Assembly (NCBI GenBank): GCA_963801065.1
Contig: CAWDDG010000008.1
Coordinates: 620,001 to 684,000, forward strand
Direction: 5' to 3'
DNA length: 64,000 nt
Source of the DNA: CAWDDG01 sp963801065
GTDB taxonomy: Bacteria; Actinomycetota; Actinomycetes; Jiangellales; Jiangellaceae
Shown: positions 8,447 through 16,782 of the stretch, in pieces
How positions within the stretch are numbered: the stretch's first letter is position 1
Layout: every line of letters starts with the position of its first letter
Notes under the pieces: generated by a model
Seen by the model: the letters and a program-made list of their open reading frames with translations, nothing else
Databases searched by the model: none
Told to the model about the DNA's origin: nothing
Made by a program: the position numbers and the translations under genes

Positions 8447-9530
8447 ACGCCCAGGGCTCAGCGCCCGACTGAAACTCACCATGAGCTACGCCGGATTCCT
8501 CCTCCTTGCCGGTGCTGTCCTGCTGGCCGTGGTATGGGTGTTCCTGCTGCGCTACGTACCCGACCGCGCCGGCATCCCCGGGGCCAACCGCTCCGACCTG
8601 CTGCGCGCCTTCGCCCCCGCCGCGGCCACAGCACTGGCCTTCCTCCTCGTGTTCGGCCTCCTGGGAGGATGGATCCTCGCCGGCCGGATGCTCGCACCAC
8701 TCACACGGATCACCGACGCGGCGCGGATGGCCGCGAACGGATCACTGTCCCACCGGATCCGCATGGAAGGCGCCAAGGACGAATTCCGCGAACTCGCCGA
8801 CGTGTTCGACACCATGCTCGAACAACTCGAATCCCACGTCATCGAACAGCAACGATTCGCCGCGAACGCCTCCCACGAGCTGCGCACCCCGCTGGCGATC
8901 TCGCAGACCCTCCTCGACGTCGCCCGCACCGACCCCACGCGGGACCAGGGCGAACTCATCGAACGCCTCCACACTGTCAACACGCGGGCGATCGACCTCA
9001 CCGAGGGGCTCCTGCTGCTCAGCCGCGGCGATCGCAGGGCCTTCATCCGCGAGCCCGTCGACCTCTCCCTCATCGCCGAAGAAGCCACCGAGACGCTGCT
9101 TCCCCTCGCCGAACAGCGCAGGATCACGCTCGACGTCACCGGCCAGACGACACAGACCGTCGGCTCCGCGGCGCTCTTGCTGCGGATGATGACGAACCTC
9201 GTCCAGAACGCCATCGTCCACAACCTCCCCGCCGGCGGCACCGTCACGGTCCACACCGAATCGCAGCACGACGCGAGCGTGCTGCGGGTCGAGAACACGG
9301 GCCATCCGCTCCCATCGGAGCTCGTACCGACCTTCACCGAACCCTTCCAACGCGGAACAGAACGCACACGCACCGACGAGCATGCCGGCGTCGGCCTCGG
9401 GCTGGCCATCGTCCACAGCATCGTCCAAGCACACGAGGGGACCCTCGACCTCACACCCCGCCCCGCCGGCGGTCTCCTCGTCACGATTCGACTTCCCGGC
9501 ACGCCGCAGGCATCGTCCCCGGACCCATGA
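8439..9530 (+). CDS. VanS-like sensor histidine kinase (HAMP, HisKA, HATPase)
   Basis: A 363-residue membrane histidine kinase. Two transmembrane helices (about residues 12-33 and 51-71) flank a very short extracellular loop of roughly 17 residues containing RYVPDRAGIPG. A HAMP linker follows, then the H-box FAANASHELRTPLAI with the phospho-accepting His, the N-box LVQNAIVHNLPAGG, and the glycine-rich GVGLGLAIVHSIV. The ATG at 8439 overlaps the regulator stop; longer upstream readings are in the regulator's coding region. The tiny sensor loop suggests detection of a signal in or near the membrane, as in VanS and BceS types. It phosphorylates the adjacent regulator. Confidence 0.92.
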   Translation: MNRRPGLSARLKLTMSYAGFLLLAGAVLLAVVWVFLLRYVPDRAGIPGANRSDLLRAFAPAAATALAFLLVFGLLGGWILAGRMLAPLTRITDAARMAANGSLSHRIRMEGAKDEFRELADVFDTMLEQLESHVIEQQRFAANASHELRTPLAISQTLLDVARTDPTRDQGELIERLHTVNTRAIDLTEGLLLLSRGDRRAFIREPVDLSLIAEEATETLLPLAEQRRITLDVTGQTTQTVGSAALLLRMMTNLVQNAIVHNLPAGGTVTVHTESQHDASVLRVENTGHPLPSELVPTFTEPFQRGTERTRTDEHAGVGLGLAIVHSIVQAHEGTLDLTPRPAGGLLVTIRLPGTPQASSPDP

Positions 9531-9633
9531 ACGTTACGATCTCCGGCTGGAGTACTAGGAACAAGGAACGCAGAGAGCCTCTAGTGCCAGCGGCAAGCGA
9601 AGCGAGCCGTCCTGTCTGGGAGGATGTGCGCTC

Positions 9634-10815
9634 GTGGAGTACCTGGTGGTCGCTGTCGTCGTCGCGCTCGTGCTGGTCGGCGGGCTGGTGGCCTTTCTCG
9701 CCCCACGACGGCGGCGCGCGGCGCAGCCGCCGCTCGGGCAGCGTCCGGACGTCGACTACGTGCCCGGCGTCGGCGACGACGCGGCGCAACCCCTCGACAT
9801 GCGCACGCGTGACCTCGACACCCTGGCGTTCCCCGAGGACGCGGTCGTCGAGGGCGCTGAGCTCCTGCCGCCACCCCTGGAGCGGCCCGAGCCGGCGGCC
9901 GGACGGCTGGTCCGGCTGCGCTCACGGCTGGCCCGGTCGCAGTCGACCCTCGGCAGAGGGCTGCTCGGCCTGCTCTCCCGGGAGCGTCTTGACGAGGAGA
10001 CCTGGCAGGAGATCGAGGACACCCTGCTCACGGCCGACCTCGGCGTGGCGCCGTCCCGTGAGCTGGTCGAGAGGCTGCAGACCAGGGTCCGGGTCGAGGG
10101 CATCGCCGACCCTGCCGCAGCGCGGGCGCTGCTCCGCGAGGAGCTCGTCGCGCTCGTCGACCCGTCGCTCGACCGGTCGCTGCGGACCGACCGGCACGCC
10201 GACCGACCCGCCGTCGTCCTCGTCGTGGGCGTCAACGGCACCGGCAAGACGACGACCGTGGGCAAGCTCGCCCGGGTGCTCGTCGCGGAGGACCGCGACG
10301 TCGTGCTCGCGGCGGCAGACACCTTCCGGGCCGCGGCCGCCGACCAGCTGACGACCTGGGGCGACCGGGTCGGCGTCCCGACCGTGCGCGGCCCGGAGGG
10401 CAGCGACCCAGCGAGCGTCGCGTTCGACGCCGTCCGCGCCGGCACCGAGCAGGAGGCCGACGTCGTGCTCATCGACACCGCCGGCCGGCTGCAGACAAAG
10501 GTCGGCCTGATGGACGAGCTGGGCAAGGTCAAGCGGGTCGTGGAGAAGCAGGGCGCGGTGGACGAGGTTCTGCTCGTCCTCGACGCGACGACCGGCCAGA
10601 ACGGGATGGTCCAGGCGCGGGTGTTCCGCGAGGTCGTCGACGTGTCCGGCATCGTGCTGACCAAGCTTGACGGCACCGCGAAGGGCGGCATCGTCGTAGC
10701 GGTGCAGCGCGAGCTCGGGGTGCCGGTGAAGCTGGTCGGGCTGGGCGAGGGCGCCGACGACCTCGCGCCGTTCGACCCCGAGGCCTTCGTCGACGGCCTC
10801 CTGGGCACCAGCTGA
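9634..10815 (+). CDS. ftsY: Signal recognition particle receptor FtsY
   Basis: A 393-residue SRP receptor. An N-terminal membrane anchor (VVAVVVALVLVGGLVAFLA) is followed by a short acidic/Arg linker typical of actinobacteria. The NG GTPase domain has the P-loop VGVNGTGKTTTVGKLA, LAAADTFRAAAADQL, DTAGRLQTK and TKLDGTAKGG. It ends with VGLGEGADDLAPFDPEAFVDGL, the usual FtsY C-terminus. The GTG at 9634 follows GGGAGG (9618-9623). FtsY receives ribosome-SRP complexes (Ffh is also in this window) at the membrane. It would normally lie next to smc, but here the upstream neighbours are accessory genes. Confidence 0.97.
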   Translation: MEYLVVAVVVALVLVGGLVAFLAPRRRRAAQPPLGQRPDVDYVPGVGDDAAQPLDMRTRDLDTLAFPEDAVVEGAELLPPPLERPEPAAGRLVRLRSRLARSQSTLGRGLLGLLSRERLDEETWQEIEDTLLTADLGVAPSRELVERLQTRVRVEGIADPAAARALLREELVALVDPSLDRSLRTDRHADRPAVVLVVGVNGTGKTTTVGKLARVLVAEDRDVVLAAADTFRAAAADQLTTWGDRVGVPTVRGPEGSDPASVAFDAVRAGTEQEADVVLIDTAGRLQTKVGLMDELGKVKRVVEKQGAVDEVLLVLDATTGQNGMVQARVFREVVDVSGIVLTKLDGTAKGGIVVAVQRELGVPVKLVGLGEGADDLAPFDPEAFVDGLLGTS

Positions 10816-10825
10816 TCCTGGCGCG

Positions 10826-10894
10826 TTCACACGGCGGAAACACAGCCACCTGAGATGTCACCCGGCTGCAACACAGCGCGTACCCGAGAGCAAC
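10826..10894. promoter_or_regulatory. GlnR-box series upstream of amtB
   Basis: Four pentamers are spaced exactly 11 bases apart: GTCAC (10857), GCAAC (10868), CGTAC (10879) and GCAAC (10890). A further pair, TTCAC (10826) and GAAAC (10837), lies upstream with the same 11-base step. The known actinobacterial GlnR operator is GTNAC-N6-GNAAC repeated, and amtB-glnK-glnD is a classic GlnR target in Streptomyces. The series lies about 100-170 bases before the amtB start, a position suited to activation under nitrogen limitation. Confidence 0.7.
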
Positions 10895-10994
10895 ACGATC
10901 ACGCCACGCTCCTGCCGACCGACCGGACCTGACGGCTTCACGGCAACGCCGCCCGAACGTCGTGGCCGGCCTCGACTCGGATGAGGAGTCAGCG

Positions 10995-12329
10995 ATGCCC
11001 GAGATCAGCGCGGGTGACACGGCTTGGGTGCTGGCGAGCTCGGCGCTCGTCCTGCTCATGACACCCGGCCTGGCGTTCTTCTACGGCGGCATGGTGCGCT
11101 CGAAGAACGTCCTGAACATGCTCATGATGAGCTTCATCTGCCTGGCGATCGTGCCGGTGTTGTGGGTGCTCTACGGCTACAGCATCTCCTTCGACACCGA
11201 CGCCGCCTCGGGTCTCTTCGGCGGACTCGGCGAGGTGGGGCTCCGCGGCATCGGCCTGGACAGTGTCTCCGGGACGATCCCCGAGTACGCGTTCGTCGCG
11301 TTCCAGCTCATGTTCGCCATAGTCACGGTGGCCCTCATCAGCGGCGCGATCGCCGACCGGGCGAAGTTCGGCGCCTGGGCGCTGTTCGTCGTCCTGTGGG
11401 TCTCGATCGTGTACTTCCCCGTCGCCCACTGGGTGTTCGCGTTCGACGGAGGTGACGGCGGCTGGATCGGGGACCGGCTCGGTGCCCTGGACTTCGCCGG
11501 CGGCACGGCGGTCCACATCAATGCCGGTGCGGCGGCGCTCGCACTGGCCCTGGTCGTGGGCAAGCGGACCGGCTGGCGCAAGGAGCAGATGCGACCGCAC
11601 AACCTTCCGTTCGTGGTGCTCGGCGCCGGCCTGCTGTGGTTCGGCTGGTTCGGCTTCAACTCCGGCTCCGCGGTGGCCGCCAACGGCCTCGCGGCGGGGG
11701 CTTTCATCAACACGGCGGTCGCGACCGCGGCGGCGATCCTGGGCTGGCTTGCTGTCGAGGTCGTGCGCGACAAGCACGCGACCACACTCGGTGGCGCCTC
11801 CGGCGCGGTCACCGGCCTGGTGGCCATCACGCCGGCCTGTGCCGCGGTGAGCCCGCTCGGGGCCATCCTGGTCGGCCTGCTCGCCGGTGTGGCGTGCTCC
11901 CTCGCGATCGGGCTGAAGTACCGCTTCGGGTACGACGACTCGCTCGACGTCGTGGGTGTCCACCTGGTGGGCGGCATAGTAGGCACGCTGCTCATCGGGT
12001 TCCTCGCGACCGCCGACTTCACCGGCGGCGCCGAAGGCCTGTTCTACGGCGGCGGCGGTGAGCAACTCGGCAAGCAGGCTGTCGCAGCCGGCGCGGTGAT
12101 GGTGTACTCGTTCGTCGTCACCTACATCCTCGGCACGATCGTGCACAGGCTGGTCGGCTTCCGTGTCACCACTGACGACGAGGCAACCGGCCTGGACCAG
12201 GTCGAGCACGCCGAGACGGCGTACGAGTTCGGCACGGCAACCGGCACACCTGCGGGACGCCTGCGCACCCCGCAGGCCGACCCCGACCGCGTCGCGACCG
12301 CCTCGGCGGAGGAAGGGGTGAAGGCATGA
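10995..12329 (+). CDS. amtB: Ammonium transporter AmtB
   Basis: A 444-residue Amt channel with 11 hydrophobic helices. Diagnostic stretches are MTPGLAFFYGGMVRSKNVLN, DFAGGTAVHINAGAAALALA with the first pore His, and VVGVHLVGGIVGTLL with the second. Amt proteins conduct ammonia and are blocked by unmodified PII proteins. I chose ATG 10995 because GAGGAG lies six bases upstream; an upstream in-frame GTG at 10962 would add 11 residues with no good ribosome site. The C-terminal ~45 residues form a hydrophilic tail. The stop overlaps the PII gene start by four bases. Confidence 0.96.
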   Translation: MPEISAGDTAWVLASSALVLLMTPGLAFFYGGMVRSKNVLNMLMMSFICLAIVPVLWVLYGYSISFDTDAASGLFGGLGEVGLRGIGLDSVSGTIPEYAFVAFQLMFAIVTVALISGAIADRAKFGAWALFVVLWVSIVYFPVAHWVFAFDGGDGGWIGDRLGALDFAGGTAVHINAGAAALALALVVGKRTGWRKEQMRPHNLPFVVLGAGLLWFGWFGFNSGSAVAANGLAAGAFINTAVATAAAILGWLAVEVVRDKHATTLGGASGAVTGLVAITPACAAVSPLGAILVGLLAGVACSLAIGLKYRFGYDDSLDVVGVHLVGGIVGTLLIGFLATADFTGGAEGLFYGGGGEQLGKQAVAAGAVMVYSFVVTYILGTIVHRLVGFRVTTDDEATGLDQVEHAETAYEFGTATGTPAGRLRTPQADPDRVATASAEEGVKA

Positions 12330-12664
12330 AGCTCGTGACGGCGGTCATCAAGCCGTTCAAGCTCGACGAGGTCCGTTCGGCGCTCGAGACCTTCGGCGTC
12401 CAGGGCATGACGGTGAGCGAGGCCAGCGGCTACGGCCGGCAGAAGGGGCACACCGAGGTCTATCGAGGGGCCGAGTACACAGTCGACCTGGTGCCCAAGC
12501 TGCGACTCGAGGTCCTCGTCGACGACCCCGATGCCGACGACGTCGTCGACGTGATCGCGAAGTCGGCGCAGACGGGCAAGATCGGCGACGGCAAGGTATG
12601 GGTCACACCCGTCGAGGCGGTGATCCGGGTCAGAACGGGCGAGACCGGGGCCGAGGCTCTCTGA
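12326..12664 (+). CDS. glnK: PII nitrogen regulatory protein (GlnB/GlnK)
   Basis: A 112-residue PII protein of canonical length. It begins MKLVTAVIKPFKLDEVRSAL, has the T-loop GRQKGHTEVYRGAEY with the modifiable Tyr at residue 51, and the C-terminal signature GKIGDGKVWVTPVE. PII binds ATP, ADP and 2-oxoglutarate and reports nitrogen status. Here it is coupled to amtB and followed four bases later by glnD, so it probably both gates AmtB and is the substrate of GlnD. In actinobacteria Tyr51 is typically adenylylated rather than uridylylated. Confidence 0.97.
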   Translation: MKLVTAVIKPFKLDEVRSALETFGVQGMTVSEASGYGRQKGHTEVYRGAEYTVDLVPKLRLEVLVDDPDADDVVDVIAKSAQTGKIGDGKVWVTPVEAVIRVRTGETGAEAL

Positions 12665-12668
12665 GCCA

Positions 12669-15047
12669 GTGATCGACCCGGTCGTGTCCACGCCGGCGGC
12701 GCCGCGCTCTCCTGCGGGTGCTGCCGGCGTGGACGCCCGTCCGGGCCGTCGCTTCCTCGCGGTGCGCCGCGCGATCGTCGACGACGACTCGCTCACCGCC
12801 GCGCAACGCAGGTCGGCATTGTCGGAGCTGTCCGACGCGTGGCTCGGAGGGCTCTTCGGAGCCGTTCCGCCCTCGTCTTCGACCGGGATGGCGCTGGTGG
12901 CGGTCGGCGGCTACGGCCGCCGCGAGATCCTGCCGGCGAGTGACCTCGACGTGCTCCTCTTGCACGGTGACGGCGGCGACGTCGGCGTCGTGGCCGACGG
13001 CGTCTTCTATCCTGTGTGGAACGCGGGCATCGCCCTCGACCACGCCGTCCGGACGGTCGAGGAGGCCCGGGACGTGGCTGCCAGCGACCTCGCCGTGCTC
13101 CTGGGGCTGGTGGACGCGCGACACGTGGCCGGCGACCCGAGGCTCACCGACTCGCTGCGGTCCGGCGTTCTCGCCGACTGGCGTCGCCAGGCTGCGAAGC
13201 GCCTGCCGGAGCTCGCCGCCCTTTGTCGCGACCGGATCTCACGAGTCGGAGAGCTGGCGCACCTGCTCGAGCCCGACCTCAAGGAGGCGTACGGCGGGCT
13301 CCGTGACACCTCGGCACTGCGGGCCGTCACTGCCTCGTGGGTCGCGGACCGTCCGCATGCGGCTGCTGTATCCGAAGCACACGAATGGCTCCTTGTCGTG
13401 CGGGACGCCCTCCACCGCACGACCGGCCGGCGCCGCGACCGGCTGGTCTTCCAGGACCAGGACGCCGTGGCCGCGCGGCTCGGTCTCCTGGATGCCGACG
13501 GTCTGATGCGCCGCGTCGCCGAGGCGGGGCACACGATCGCCTTTGCGTCGGACGTCACCTGGCGGCAGGTCGACCGGACGCTGCGTGACCGGTCGGGTGC
13601 AGCATCGCGCCGACGGGCCGTCGTGCGGCGACCGCTTGCCGACGGCGTCGTCGAGCACGACGGCGAGGCGACGCTCGCCCGCGACGCCCGCCCGGACCTC
13701 GATCCGGTACTGCCGCTTCGTACGGCCGCGGCGGCCGCACAAGCGGGGCTGGTTCTCTCGCCGGCAACGGTCGAGAAGCTGGCCGCGGAGTGCCCGGCGC
13801 TGCCGTCTCCCTGGCCGGGCCCGGCTCGCGACGCTCTCGTCGCGCTCCTCGGTGCCGGTCGCAGTGCCGTGCCGGTATGGGACGCGCTGCAGACGGCCGG
13901 GTTGATCCTGCGGTGGTTTCCCGAGTGGGCGGCGGTCCGCTACCGGCCGCAGCGCACGCCAGTGCACCGGCACACCGTGGACCGCCATCTGGTCGAGGCG
14001 GCGGTCCTCGCCGGAGGCCTGACCCGGCGGGTCGCACGCCCCGACCTGCTGCTGCTGGCGGCGCTCTTCCACGACCTGGGAAAGGGATTCCCGGGGGACC
14101 ACAGCGAGACGGGAGCAACCATCGCGGCCGTGCTCGCCGCCAGGCTGGGGATGCTGCCGGACGATGCGGCGCTCCTCGAGTTGCTCGTCCGCCATCATCT
14201 GCTGCTGCCCGAGATGGCGACCCGGCGCGACCTCGACGACCCCGCCACCGTCGACGCCGTCGTCGCGGTTGTCGGTTCTACCGAGGTGCTCGATCTCCTC
14301 GCGGCCCTCACGGAAGCGGACGCGACCGCCGCTGGGCCGCTCGCCTGGTCGCCGTTCCGGGCCCGGTTGGTGAGTGAACTGGTGAGCAGGGTGCGTTCCG
14401 TGCTCGGTGGCGTGGCCCTACCGAGACCGGCTGCGCTGGAGCCGTGGCAGGAGCGGCTGGCCGCTGAGGGAGTGCTTGCGGTGCGCGTGGAGCCGGATGA
14501 TCCGGAGGGATCCTGCCGCGTGACCGTCGTCGCACCCTCCGGCGAGCAGGTGCTGGCCGTGGTCGCGGGCGTCCTTGCTGTGCACCGGCTGGACGTGCGG
14601 GCCGCCACAGTGCAGTCCGTCAACGGCCGCACCGCGCAGGTCTGGCATGCGGTCAGTGGCTTCCGCGGCGCGCCCGCCGAAGCATCGCTCCGTGCGGACC
14701 TGGCTCGGGCGTTGGTGGGCCGGCTCGATCTGGCCGGCACACTGGCCGGCAGGGCGTCCGAGCGCAGCCTGCGGGTAGCGGGCCGCGCCGAACCCCTGGT
14801 CAGGGTGCTGCACGGAGCGTCGTCGGACGCGTCCGTGCTCGAGGTGCGTGCCCATGATGCGCCTGGGCTCCTGTTCCGACTGGCGACGGCGATCGGCGCC
14901 TGCGGTGCCGTCGTCCGTTCCGCCGTCGTCGACACCCTCGGCGCCGAGGCGGTCGACATCTTCTACCTCGTCGACACCGACGGCGAAGCCTTGAGCGGCC
15001 AGGCCATGGACGATGTCGTCCAGGCGGTCGCCGCTGCGGTTGCCTAG
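12669..15047 (+). CDS. glnD: PII nucleotidyltransferase/hydrolase GlnD
   Basis: A 792-residue GlnD with all four domains in order. The nucleotidyltransferase motif is VAVGGYGRREILPASDLDVL, near residues 77-96, with the two metal Asp residues in DLD. A helical linker contains HLLEPDLKEAYGGLRD. The HD phosphohydrolase domain includes LLAALFHDLGKG and GDHSETGA. Two C-terminal ACT domains end with VLEVRAHDAPGLLFRLATAI. It modifies and de-modifies PII; the ACT domains sense glutamine. The GTG start lies four bases after the PII stop. It converges with the arginase-fold gene, the two stops sharing CTAG at 15044-15047. Confidence 0.95.
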   Translation: MIDPVVSTPAAPRSPAGAAGVDARPGRRFLAVRRAIVDDDSLTAAQRRSALSELSDAWLGGLFGAVPPSSSTGMALVAVGGYGRREILPASDLDVLLLHGDGGDVGVVADGVFYPVWNAGIALDHAVRTVEEARDVAASDLAVLLGLVDARHVAGDPRLTDSLRSGVLADWRRQAAKRLPELAALCRDRISRVGELAHLLEPDLKEAYGGLRDTSALRAVTASWVADRPHAAAVSEAHEWLLVVRDALHRTTGRRRDRLVFQDQDAVAARLGLLDADGLMRRVAEAGHTIAFASDVTWRQVDRTLRDRSGAASRRRAVVRRPLADGVVEHDGEATLARDARPDLDPVLPLRTAAAAAQAGLVLSPATVEKLAAECPALPSPWPGPARDALVALLGAGRSAVPVWDALQTAGLILRWFPEWAAVRYRPQRTPVHRHTVDRHLVEAAVLAGGLTRRVARPDLLLLAALFHDLGKGFPGDHSETGATIAAVLAARLGMLPDDAALLELLVRHHLLLPEMATRRDLDDPATVDAVVAVVGSTEVLDLLAALTEADATAAGPLAWSPFRARLVSELVSRVRSVLGGVALPRPAALEPWQERLAAEGVLAVRVEPDDPEGSCRVTVVAPSGEQVLAVVAGVLAVHRLDVRAATVQSVNGRTAQVWHAVSGFRGAPAEASLRADLARALVGRLDLAGTLAGRASERSLRVAGRAEPLVRVLHGASSDASVLEVRAHDAPGLLFRLATAIGACGAVVRSAVVDTLGAEAVDIFYLVDTDGEALSGQAMDDVVQAVAAAVA

Positions 15048-15952
15048 GCGCCGGCGAGCGTCTCAGTCAGCCTCTCGACGAAGTGGCGGAGCACGGCGGC
15101 GTCGGGTACGTGATCGGGGTTGACCTCGGTGAGCACGAACGCGGCTAAGCGCGGGCTCGCCACGAAGGTGGCCAGGCTGGTGACGATCTCGTCGAGGGTC
15201 AGCCCGATGGGCTCGTCGCCGGAGTCGGGCACGTCGGCCAAGGGAGCGTCGATGAACGCCAGGACGTCGACGTCGAAATGCAGCACGAATGCGGGCCTGA
15301 CTGCCTCGACGCGGGCCAGTGCGCGATCGGCCGAAGCACGCACGTCCTCGTGTACCTCGAGAGCGGAGATACGGGCGATGTCGAGGTCGCTGAGAAGGCG
15401 GCGTTCGTGGTCGTCCTCGGGCAGTGAGTCCCCGTAGGTCACCACCTCGTCAGGCGTGAGCAGGGGCACGGCCGGACCGATGCCCGCGAGCTCGGGGAGG
15501 TGGCCGGGAATGGCGAGCATATGGGCGAGCCCCATGGCGTCGAGATTTCCGACCGCCCTGGTCTCGGGTGTGTAGAGGTCCGGCCCGCCGTCGACGTATA
15601 GCAGGCCAGGGCTCAAACCGGAGCCCGCCGAGCCGGCCACCACCCCCACCGTGACGGTGCAGTCACCACCGACGATCAGCGGAAGGCGCGACCGCCCCGT
15701 GATCTCGGCAACCGCGGCCGCGACGTCTCTCGCGACGCGCGCCACCACCGAGGCGTTCTGGGCATGGGGATGATCGGGATCGGGGCGCCACCGAAAGCCT
15801 TCGACGTCGCCGTAGTCCTCGACCGCGCACCCTGCCTGGCGAAGCAGGTCGACGAGGCCGGCCTCACGAAGCGCCGCTGGCCCCTTCTCCAATCCCGGGG
15901 TATGGGCGCCCGCGCTGGACGGCACGCCGAGAACACCCCATTGACGGTCCAT
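15044..15952 (-). CDS. Arginase-fold protein with non-canonical metal site
   Basis: A 302-residue ureohydrolase-fold protein beginning at the ATG in MDRQWGVLGVPSSAGAH. The fold is clear from TPGLEKGPAALREAGL, PLIVGGDCTVTVG, LLYVDGGPDLYTPET and HFDVDVLAFIDAPLAD. Several manganese ligands of true arginases and agmatinases differ. GGDH is GGDC here (His to Cys), and DAHxD is DGGPD (Ala-His to Gly-Gly). The DVD pair and other Asp residues remain. Arginine or agmatine hydrolysis is therefore doubtful; another ureohydrolase-like or a metal-independent role is possible. A longer reading to 16072 would run into the DUF1345 gene and is not preferred. Confidence 0.75.
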   Translation of the reverse strand: MDRQWGVLGVPSSAGAHTPGLEKGPAALREAGLVDLLRQAGCAVEDYGDVEGFRWRPDPDHPHAQNASVVARVARDVAAAVAEITGRSRLPLIVGGDCTVTVGVVAGSAGSGLSPGLLYVDGGPDLYTPETRAVGNLDAMGLAHMLAIPGHLPELAGIGPAVPLLTPDEVVTYGDSLPEDDHERRLLSDLDIARISALEVHEDVRASADRALARVEAVRPAFVLHFDVDVLAFIDAPLADVPDSGDEPIGLTLDEIVTSLATFVASPRLAAFVLTEVNPDHVPDAAVLRHFVERLTETLAGA

Positions 15953-16037
15953 ACCATCCAGTCTCGCCAGGAGCACCGACAGCTCAGCGTCGAGGAGCAC
16001 GCCGCAGTAAAGCCGGATCGATGCCACGATGTCGACG

Positions 16038-16721
16038 TCAGCTGACCAGTCCGGCGATGAGGTTGATGGCACCCGCCACGATCACGACGCCGAACAGGTA
16101 GGACAAGAGGGCGTGTGACAGCACCGTGCGCCGGATCCGGGGATCGCGCACGGTCGTGTCGGAGACCTGGTAGGTCATGCCGATCGTGAATGCCATGTAG
16201 GCGAAGTCGCGGTAGTTGGGCGACTCCGGGCCATCCGCAGCCGCGAAGCCGACCCCGTCGGCTGTCGATCTGAAGTGCAGGTGCGCGTAGCGCAGGGTGT
16301 AGACCGTGTTGACGACGGTCCACGACAGCATCACGGTCAGCACGGCGGCACCGATGAGCAGCAGCCGAAACGGACTGCTCTCGCGCCCGGCCAGTCCCAG
16401 GGCGAAGCCGACCCCGAGGAGGCTGGCCACGCTCGCTGCCACCACGAGCACCGCCGCGGAACCGCGCGTGTCGTCCTCGCGGGTGGCTAGCCGTGCGGCG
16501 GACGTGCTGTCCGTTTGGAGGATGATCGGCCATACGGTCCAGAGGAATGCGAGCGCGGCGGCATCCCAGCCGCCGATCACGGCCAGCTCCCACGGCAGGA
16601 ACCACACAAGGACCAGCGTGACGACGAGCCCGGCGGACGTCACGATGACGGCTCGCCGTAGGGCCGGTGCGTGCCATCCCACCAATCGGTGGTACAGAGT
16701 CGCTGGCGGGGCGCCGGTCAT
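16038..16721 (-). CDS. DUF1345 membrane protein
   Basis: A 227-residue integral membrane protein with five or so hydrophobic segments. The C-terminal signature RDFAYMAFTIGMTYQVSDT, followed by RRTVLSHALLSYLFGVVIV, matches the DUF1345 family, whose function is unknown. I chose the ATG at 16721 (MTGAPPATLYHRL); upstream extension would enter the promoter region shared with the divergent acetyltransferase. It lies 85 bases upstream of the arginase-fold gene on the same strand, so co-transcription is possible but nothing links the functions. Confidence 0.8.
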   Translation of the reverse strand: MTGAPPATLYHRLVGWHAPALRRAVIVTSAGLVVTLVLVWFLPWELAVIGGWDAAALAFLWTVWPIILQTDSTSAARLATREDDTRGSAAVLVVAASVASLLGVGFALGLAGRESSPFRLLLIGAAVLTVMLSWTVVNTVYTLRYAHLHFRSTADGVGFAAADGPESPNYRDFAYMAFTIGMTYQVSDTTVRDPRIRRTVLSHALLSYLFGVVIVAGAINLIAGLVS

Positions 16722-16782
16722 CGTCCGAGTGTGCCGGATGCATCCCGCAGTTCGACGCAACTGCGCTGCAAGGATTGCGCGC

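Noticed and set aside
16306..16782. Upstream in-frame extension of the AAC(2')-I gene
   Set aside because: The extension is the antisense of the DUF1345 gene; the ATG at 16783 gives the family N-terminus.
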